In this document: one piece after another, positions 59,021 to 64,000 of the stretch
How the letters are laid out: each line of letters opens with the position of its first letter
Numbering within the stretch: the first letter of the stretch is position 1
From: Kitasatospora sp. MAP12-44
Lineage (GTDB): Bacteria > Actinomycetota > Actinomycetes > Streptomycetales > Streptomycetaceae
Direction of reading: 5' to 3'
Length of the DNA stretch: 64,000 bases
Assembly: GCF_029892095.1 (NCBI RefSeq)
Contig: NZ_JARZAE010000004.1
Span: forward strand, 5,518,001 to 5,582,000
The notes under the pieces: generated by a model
Databases searched by the model: none
The model's input: the letters and a program-made list of their open reading frames with translations, nothing else
What the model was told of the DNA's origin: nothing
Translations under genes and position numbers: made by a program

Positions 59021-59290
59021 ATGACCGCACAGCCCACCGAGCCCTACGGTGTGCGTCCTCGAACGCAGGACGAGATCGGGGCGGCCTTGCCGCCCTCGCA
59101 GCGGATGGCCTTCTACCGCGATATGGGGTCCGCGAGCGAGGAAGAGATCGCCGGTGTGCTGCGTCGCTGGCGGCTGCGGGTTGAGATCTACAACGATCCC
59201 GCTACTGCGCGTGTCCACGCTGCGGTTCAGGAAGGAACGGCCGCGGGCCGGGCCCTGTCCGCAGTCCTGAGGGAGCTCGGGCCGCGGTGA
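59021..59290 (+). CDS. 89-residue hypothetical protein
   Basis: AGGAGGAGCC directly precedes ATG 59021. The protein is mostly helical (PPSQRMAFYRDMGSASEEEI, LRRWRLRVEIYNDPATARVH) and may belong to the small DUF6247-like actinobacterial proteins, which is only a resemblance. Its stop overlaps the GTG of the next gene (GTGA), so the two form a small coupled pair. That arrangement is also typical of toxin-antitoxin loci, but no toxin fold is recognised. Confidence 0.7.
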   Translation: MTAQPTEPYGVRPRTQDEIGAALPPSQRMAFYRDMGSASEEEIAGVLRRWRLRVEIYNDPATARVHAAVQEGTAAGRALSAVLRELGPR

Positions 59291-59616
59291 GCGACTGGGA
59301 CGACCCGTACGACGGCGACGAAGAGCACGACCCGATCACCTTGTCACCGCAGGTTCAGGACGTATTCGACTACGAGGTGACGCCGCCGGACGTGGTCTCG
59401 GCGATCGCCGCGTTCCTGGTCGGCCTGCGCGAGACATTGGAGAGTGGAGGGCACCCGGAGTACGCCGAGGAGATCCCGAATCTGCCGAGTGCCTACCTGG
59501 CCCCGTTGGCGCGCGATCTCGGGCTGATTCAGTACCACGCGACCGAGACCCCGTACGGACCGGGGTTCTACGTTGCCAGGATTGTGCGTACCGACGACTA
59601 CCCCGAGGGTTTCTGA
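59287..59616 (+). CDS. 109-residue acidic hypothetical protein
   Basis: Coupled to the previous gene by a GTGA overlap. The protein is acidic at the N-terminus (SDWDDPYDGDEEHDPITLSP) and ends YGPGFYVARIVRTDDYPEGF. No known motif is seen. It is convergent with the MFS gene, with 6 bp between stops. It may act with the 89-residue partner. Confidence 0.7.
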   Translation: MSDWDDPYDGDEEHDPITLSPQVQDVFDYEVTPPDVVSAIAAFLVGLRETLESGGHPEYAEEIPNLPSAYLAPLARDLGLIQYHATETPYGPGFYVARIVRTDDYPEGF

Positions 59617-59622
59617 AACCTG

Positions 59623-60867
59623 TCAGGTGAGGCTCGTGGCTTGTTCCCTCGTGGTCTGGGGGGCCTTCTCGCGGCGGGGGAGCAGGAGGGGGGTGGTGAG
59701 CAGGACGACTCCGGCGGCGGCGATTGCGGTGCGGGGGCTGGTGGCGGCGGCCAGGAGGCCCCAGCCGGCGGTCAGGGCCGCGATGGCGGCGCTGCTGCTG
59801 ATCGACCATGCGGACAGGGTGCGGGCGATCTTGTCCGGGTCGGTGTGCTCGAGCCGGTAGGTGGCCAGTACGGGGTTGAACAGGGCGCAGCAGGTCACCA
59901 GGCCGAACTGGACGGTGATCATGAGGGCCATCCCGGGGACGCCGGGCCCGACGAACGCCAGACCGATGGGCCAGCAGGCGCGCAGTGCCCCGGTCGTGAT
60001 CAGGACCGTGTGCTGCCCGAACCGCGCCGCGAGCGGCCGCGCGAGGCGTGAGCCGAAGAGGCCGCCGATGCACGGGGCCGCGAACACGAGACCGTACTGC
60101 CAGGGGGCGAACCCGAGGCGGCCCAGCAGCAAGACGGCGAGCAGCGGCTCGGAGGCCATGATCAGGCTGTTGACCACGATCGAGTTGAAGAACAGCGGGC
60201 GCAGCACGGGGTGGCCGAGGAGGTGGCGCCATCCTTCGAGCAGATCGCCCGCGCGCAGCCGCGGTGCACCGGTCGGCGCGGGGTGCGGTTCGGTTCCGCC
60301 GATGGCGCGGATGCCCAGCGCCGAGAGCAGGTAGCTGACCGCGTCGGCCACCACGGTCGTCACCGGGCCGAACAGGCCGACGGCAGCCCCGCCGAGCGGT
60401 GGTCCGACCGTGATCGCGCTCCACGAGGTGGACTCGAACCGGGCGTTGGCGATCAGCAGGTCCTCCGGTGCCACGAGCGACTTGAGGTGCGCGCCGCTGG
60501 CCGCCTTGAAGGCGATGTCGGCCGCGGCGGTGGCGACGGAGACGACGAGGAGTTGGGCGAAGGTGAGCCAGCCGAGCGCGAACGCGGCGGGGACGCTCAG
60601 CAGCGCCGCGAACCGGGTCAGGTCCATCGCGATCATGACCGGCCGCTTACGGCGGAACTCCATCCACGGACCGAGCGGCACCGCCAGCAGGGCGCCCACC
60701 GCCCGCCCGGTGGCGGCCAGCGCCGCCACCTGCGCCGGGCCGGAGTGCAGCACGAGGACCGCGATCAGGGGAAACGCGCCGAACCCGAGCCCCGAGCCGT
60801 ACGAGCTGACCGCGTACGCCCCCCACAACCACCCGAACTGCCGCCCCAGCGCCCGCCTACCCGCCAT
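59623..60867 (-). CDS. MFS transporter (MFS_3-like)
   Basis: The 414-residue membrane protein (from ATG 60867, MAGRRALGRQFGWLW) has ~12 hydrophobic helices and the motif PLGPWMEFRRKRPVMI after helix 2. It resembles the macrolide-efflux/enterobactin-exporter type, distantly like the exporter in the NRPS-PKS cluster. The open frame continues upstream with Cys-rich sequence that is unlikely to be coding. The substrate is unknown. Confidence 0.85.
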   Translation of the reverse strand: MAGRRALGRQFGWLWGAYAVSSYGSGLGFGAFPLIAVLVLHSGPAQVAALAATGRAVGALLAVPLGPWMEFRRKRPVMIAMDLTRFAALLSVPAAFALGWLTFAQLLVVSVATAAADIAFKAASGAHLKSLVAPEDLLIANARFESTSWSAITVGPPLGGAAVGLFGPVTTVVADAVSYLLSALGIRAIGGTEPHPAPTGAPRLRAGDLLEGWRHLLGHPVLRPLFFNSIVVNSLIMASEPLLAVLLLGRLGFAPWQYGLVFAAPCIGGLFGSRLARPLAARFGQHTVLITTGALRACWPIGLAFVGPGVPGMALMITVQFGLVTCCALFNPVLATYRLEHTDPDKIARTLSAWSISSSAAIAALTAGWGLLAAATSPRTAIAAAGVVLLTTPLLLPRREKAPQTTREQATSLT

Positions 60868-61035
60868 CCCCAACGCACCTCTCGCCGACCGCCGACCCGC
60901 ACCTGAACAACCGCACACTGACCGTCGGCAGCAAAGCACGCAGCACTGACAACGGGACCCCTGGTCGCAGGCACATGCAGGCATACCGACCAGGGGTCCC
61001 GCGGGAATTCTCAGCGACTCAAGAAGCCGGCCTTC

Positions 61036-61455
61036 TCACCGGTCTGCACTGCCGGGTGGGACGACCCATTCGGTGGGTTGGCCGGTGAGGGAGGCGATCA
61101 TGTCGAAGTCGCCGTCGTAGTGCAGGACCGTCAGGCGGTTCAGTTCTGCCGTGGCGGCGATGAGAAGGTCGGGGAGTGACAGGGCGCGGTGGAAGCCTGC
61201 GTTGAGCGCGTGGCGCTGGACCTCCAGCGCGCGGGTGAAGGTGTCGTCGTTGCTGCGCAGGTAGTCGAAGGCGTGGAGCCAGGTGCTGATGCGCGTCGCC
61301 TCAGCGCTGTCCCGGGCCGAGTGGATCATCTCGTACTCGGTAGGTTGGCAGACCGCGAGCAGGTAGCGCTCGTGGAGCGGTTTCAGTACCTCTCTGACGC
61401 TGGGTTTCGTCCAGCGCGCGAGAGCGGACTTGTCGATCAGGTAGCGGTCCTGCAT
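61036..61455 (-). CDS. vapC: VapC-type PIN-domain toxin
   Basis: The 139-residue RNase toxin has the acidic residues at expected places: YLIDKSALARW (Asp8), QPTEYEMIHSAR (Glu), LSLPDLLIAATAEL (Asp) and LHYDGDFDMIA (Asp). ATG 61455 overlaps the last base of the antitoxin stop, so the two are translationally coupled. It is separate from the PIN toxin at 32.7 kb and not closely similar. Confidence 0.92.
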   Translation of the reverse strand: MQDRYLIDKSALARWTKPSVREVLKPLHERYLLAVCQPTEYEMIHSARDSAEATRISTWLHAFDYLRSNDDTFTRALEVQRHALNAGFHRALSLPDLLIAATAELNRLTVLHYDGDFDMIASLTGQPTEWVVPPGSADR

Positions 61456-61697
61456 CAGGCGGCCCGGCCGCCGTCGCGCTTGAGGGTTCCGTCAGCGTTG
61501 CGGGGGCCGGTGGTCTCGACGATTTCGCTGAAGTCGAGCTCGCCGGCGTCCATGGCGTCGAAGCCTTCCTGCCGCAGGTGCCGCTTGACGGCGTCCTCCA
61601 TGGCGAGCCGCACAGCCTGGGCCTTCGTCTTGGTTCCGAAGATGCGCATGGCCTCGGCCACCATGGACTCGTCGAGGTCGATCACTGTCCTGGCCAT
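61455..61697 (-). CDS. vapB: VapB-type antitoxin
   Basis: This 80-residue protein starts MARTVIDLDESMVAEAMRIF and continues GTKTKAQAVRLAMEDAVKR, the ribbon-helix-helix antitoxin pattern common with PIN toxins in actinobacteria, then an acidic neutralising tail. AGGAGG is 6 nt before the ATG. A near-perfect inverted repeat lies just upstream and is the probable autoregulatory operator. Confidence 0.92.
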   Translation of the reverse strand: MARTVIDLDESMVAEAMRIFGTKTKAQAVRLAMEDAVKRHLRQEGFDAMDAGELDFSEIVETTGPRNADGTLKRDGGRAA

Positions 61698-61726
61698 GCG
61701 GGCCTCCTGGGGGTCTCAGACGCATC

Positions 61727-61763
61727 AAATGATATCAGTCATTCATTGAAGACGATATCGTTT
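61727..61763 (-). promoter_or_regulatory. Operator-like inverted repeat upstream of vapBC
   Basis: AAATGATATC (61727-61736) and GATATCGTTT (61754-61763) form inverted 10-bp arms with one mismatch, centred in an AT-rich patch 30 bp upstream of the antitoxin start. Binding by the VapB dimer or VapBC complex is inferred. Confidence 0.55.
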
Positions 61764-61839
61764 GGCGTGTCTCGCAGGAAGCTCGGAGTGGTCGGTGGCG
61801 GAGTGCGCCGAGGGCCCTGGCCGCAACGGATGTGGTTCA

Positions 61840-63207
61840 TCAGCACTCGATGACGTTGACCGCGAGGCCGCCGCGCGAGGTCTCCTTGTACTTGACCTTC
61901 ATGTCCGCGCCCGTCTCCTTCATCGTCTTGATCGCCTTGTCCAGCGAGACGTGGTGGCGGCCGTCGCCGCGCAGGGCCATTCGGGCGGCGGTGATGGCCT
62001 TGACGGAGGCCATGCCGTTGCGCTCGATGCAGGGGATCTGGACCAGGCCGCCGACCGGGTCGCAGGTGAGTCCCAGGTTGTGCTCGATGCCGATCTCGGC
62101 GGCGTTCTCGACCTGCTCGGGGGAGCCGCCGAGGACCTCGGCGAGGCCGCCGGCGGCCATCGAGCAGGCGGAGCCCACCTCGCCCTGGCAGCCGACCTCG
62201 GCGCCGGAGATGGAGGCGTTCTCCTTGAAGAGCATCCCGATCGCGCCGGCCGCGAGGAGGAAGCGGACGATGCCCTCGTCGTCGGCGCCGGGGATGAAGT
62301 TCTGGAAGTAGTGCAGCACGGCCGGGATGATGCCGGCGGCGCCGTTGGTGGGGGCGGTGACGACGCGCTGGCCGGAGGCGTTCTCCTCGTTGACGGCCAT
62401 CGCGTAGAGGGTCACCCACTCCATCGCGTTGGCCGGGCCGATGCCCTCGGCGCGCATCGCGCGGGCGCCGGCGGCGGCGCGGCGGCGGACCTTGAGGCCG
62501 CCGGGGAGGATGCCCTCGCGGGACATGCCGGCGTTGACGCACTCCTTCATCACGGCCCAGATCTCCAGCAGGCCGCTGTGGATCTCGGCCTCGGTGCGCC
62601 AGGCCTTCTCGTTCTCCAGCATCAGGCCGGAGATGGAGAGCCCGGTCTCCCGGGTGAGCCGCAGCAGCTCCTCGCCGGTGCGGAACGGGTAGCGCAGCGC
62701 GGTGTCGTCGGGCACCACGCGGTCGGCGCCGATCGCGTCCTCGTCGACCACGAAGCCGCCGCCGACCGAGTAGTAGGTCTTCTCCAGCAGCACCGCGCCG
62801 GCCTCGCCGTGCGCGACCAGGGTCATGCCGTTGGCGTGGTACGGCAGCGAGCGGCGGCGGTGCAGCACCAGCTGGGTGTCGGTGTCGAAGGCGATCTGGT
62901 GGGTGCCGAGCAGCGAGAGCCGCTTGGTCTCCTTGATCCGCTCGACGTCCAGGTCGGCCTTGCCGACGTCCACCGTCCGCGGCGAGTTGCCCTCCAGGCC
63001 GAGCAGGACGGCCTTCGGGGTGCCGTGGCCGTGGCCGGTGGCGCCGAGCGAGCCGAACAGCTCGGCCTTGACGGCGACGACCTGCTCCAGCAGCCCCTCG
63101 GAGCGCAGGCGGCGGGCGAACATCCGGGCCGCGCGCATCGGGCCGACCGTGTGCGAGCTGGAGGGGCCGATACCGATGGAGAAGAGGTCGAAGACGCTGA
63201 GGGCCAC
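61840..63207 (-). CDS. sdaA: L-serine ammonia-lyase (serine dehydratase), iron-sulfur type
   Basis: The 455-residue single-chain enzyme deaminates serine to pyruvate using a [4Fe-4S] cluster. It begins ALSVFDLFSIGIGPSSSHTV, then GPMRAARMF, the start of the beta domain. The alpha domain shows GCQGEVGSACSMAAGG and LGLTCDPVGGLVQIPCIERN, with cluster-binding Cys residues. I use GTG 63207; the frame extends to 63357 but that part overlaps probable regulatory hairpins. glyA lies upstream on the same strand, the usual streptomycete arrangement for serine/glycine metabolism. Confidence 0.95.
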   Translation of the reverse strand: MALSVFDLFSIGIGPSSSHTVGPMRAARMFARRLRSEGLLEQVVAVKAELFGSLGATGHGHGTPKAVLLGLEGNSPRTVDVGKADLDVERIKETKRLSLLGTHQIAFDTDTQLVLHRRRSLPYHANGMTLVAHGEAGAVLLEKTYYSVGGGFVVDEDAIGADRVVPDDTALRYPFRTGEELLRLTRETGLSISGLMLENEKAWRTEAEIHSGLLEIWAVMKECVNAGMSREGILPGGLKVRRRAAAGARAMRAEGIGPANAMEWVTLYAMAVNEENASGQRVVTAPTNGAAGIIPAVLHYFQNFIPGADDEGIVRFLLAAGAIGMLFKENASISGAEVGCQGEVGSACSMAAGGLAEVLGGSPEQVENAAEIGIEHNLGLTCDPVGGLVQIPCIERNGMASVKAITAARMALRGDGRHHVSLDKAIKTMKETGADMKVKYKETSRGGLAVNVIEC

Positions 63208-63240
63208 GGGAGTGACGTCCTTGTCTGGCTCGTGGAAGAA

Positions 63241-63319
63241 GCGCGCCCCCAGGTGTGGCGGGGCGCGTCTGTGCATGGCGCGGGGCACCGGCTCACGTTC
63301 CAGTGTGCGCGGTGCCCCG
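63241..63319 (-). promoter_or_regulatory. Two hairpins between glyA and sdaA
   Basis: CGGGGCACCG (63281-63290) pairs perfectly with CGGTGCCCCG (63310-63319) across a 19-nt loop. GCGCGCCCC (63241-63249) pairs with GGGGCGCGT (63260-63268), eight pairs, across a 10-nt loop. In the direction of transcription they lie between the glyA stop and the sdaA start. They may be the glyA terminator or an attenuator for sdaA. No known riboswitch core was recognised. Confidence 0.5.
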
Positions 63320-63367
63320 TCGGATCGGACCAGGTCGGCAGGGGTGATGCCGACCACGTTCCGGGGA

Positions 63368-64000
63368 CTACAGCTCCGGGTAGAGCGGGTACTTCTCGGC
63401 GAGCGCGGTGACCCGGGCCTTCAGCGCGACGGCCTTGGCCTCGTCGAAGGAGGGCAGCAGCGCCTCGGCGATGACGTCGGCGACCTCGCGGAAGTCCTCG
63501 GCCTGGAAGCCGCGGGTGGCCAGCGCGGGGGTGCCGATGCGCAGGCCGGAGGTGACCATCGGGGGGCGCGGGTCGTTCGGGACGGCGTTGCGGTTGACCG
63601 TGATGCCGACCTCGTGCAGCCGGTCCTCGGCCTGCTGGCCGTCGAGCTGGCTGTTGCGCAGGTCGACCAGGACCAGGTGCACGTCGGTGCCACCGGAGAG
63701 CACCGAGACGCCGGCCGCGGTGGCGTCGTCCTGGAGCAGGCGGGCGGCCAGGATCTTGGCGCCCTCCAGGGTGCGCTCCTGGCGCTCCTTGAACTCCGGG
63801 GAGGCCGCGACCTTGAACGAGACGGCCTTGGCCGCGATCACGTGCTCCAGCGGACCACCCTGCTGGCCGGGGAAGACCGCCGAGTTGATCTTCTTGGCCA
63901 GCGCGGCCTTGGAGAGGATCACACCGCCGCGCGGGCCGCCCAGGGTCTTGTGGGTGGTGGTGGTGACGACGTCCGCGTACGGCACGGGGTTCGGGTGCAG
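63368..64000 (-). CDS. glyA: Serine hydroxymethyltransferase, 5' part beyond the window
   Basis: The last ~210 residues of SHMT, which interconverts serine and glycine using tetrahydrofolate and PLP. At the window edge the frame reads LHPNPVPYADVVTTTTHKTL followed by GGPRGG, containing the PLP-binding Lys. It continues with FPGQQGGPLEHVIAAKAVSF and NAVPNDPRPPMVTSGLRIGT, all diagnostic. The start lies outside the window to the right. sdaA follows after ~160 bp. Confidence 0.96.
   Translation of the reverse strand: MHPNPVPYADVVTTTTHKTLGGPRGGVILSKAALAKKINSAVFPGQQGGPLEHVIAAKAVSFKVAASPEFKERQERTLEGAKILAARLLQDDATAAGVSVLSGGTDVHLVLVDLRNSQLDGQQAEDRLHEVGITVNRNAVPNDPRPPMVTSGLRIGTPALATRGFQAEDFREVADVIAEALLPSFDEAKAVALKARVTALAEKYPLYPEL

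Noticed and set aside
63208..63367. Glycine riboswitch between glyA and sdaA
   Set aside because: Only GC-rich hairpins were found; I could not identify the conserved glycine-aptamer core by eye.

Overview
The window is high-GC actinobacterial chromosome, most likely Streptomyces or Kitasatospora. Evidence is the strong G/C bias at third codon positions, the frequent GTG starts and ATGA/GTGA overlaps, a GlgE-pathway locus, whiJ-like regulator/DUF397/ATP-binding gene sets, and a large NRPS-PKS cluster. From memory, the order mak-treS-glgE | glgP ... ABC pair ... glgX ... L,D-transpeptidases ... sdaA-glyA matches a core stretch of Streptomyces chromosomes. The accessory genes and the biosynthetic cluster therefore look like variable material lodged between conserved blocks; this synteny statement is recall, not a search.

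Layout. 1-8 kb: alpha-glucan/trehalose metabolism, with maltokinase (cut by the window edge), trehalose synthase and GlgE on the minus strand and glycogen phosphorylase diverging. 8-12.7 kb: small accessory genes punctuated by four related GGAAGTCGG hairpins. They include a 5'-truncated gene, a HIT-like protein, a run of very small ORFs, and a HigBA-type toxin-antitoxin pair whose toxin has an in-frame stop. 12.7-18.6 kb: a heterodimeric ABC exporter and debranching enzyme GlgX. 19-24 kb: two paralogous lipoprotein L,D-transpeptidases, an anti-sigma-type ATPase and a winged-helix-like regulator. 24-31.7 kb: TetR with a glycosidase-like gene and a methyltransferase, a whiJ-like set, and a GntR regulator diverging from an unusual hexapeptide-repeat/acyl-CoA-dehydrogenase fusion, then a NUDIX gene. 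31.8-33.6 kb: a Phd/VapC pair lying between a GNAT gene and a duplicated copy of its 3' end. 33.6-36.7 kb: a GH3 enzyme and a TPR regulator preceded by a small exported-peptide gene.

36.7-58.9 kb is a hybrid NRPS-PKS gene cluster that I cannot match to a known product. A minus-strand run of ten genes encodes a P450, a C-PCP protein, a PCP-C-A-PCP NRPS, a KS-AT-ACP-TE PKS, an MFS exporter, a second P450, an NAD(P)-dependent reductase/epimerase, a thioesterase-like protein with Cys in place of Ser, an A-PCP protein and a homoserine dehydrogenase. The plus-strand side holds a 58-residue ORF, an unknown 160-residue protein, a ferredoxin (probable P450 partner), a type II thioesterase and an epoxide hydrolase; a LuxR-type regulator sits at the other border. 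Pocket residues read by eye suggest valine for the PCP-C-A-PCP protein and a serine-like small hydroxy-amino acid for the A-PCP protein, which would fit homoserine made by the adjacent dehydrogenase.

59-64 kb returns to small accessory genes (an overlapping pair, an MFS transporter, a VapBC pair) and then the conserved sdaA and glyA genes; glyA is cut by the window edge. No rRNA, tRNA, CRISPR array, transposase or integrase was recognised.
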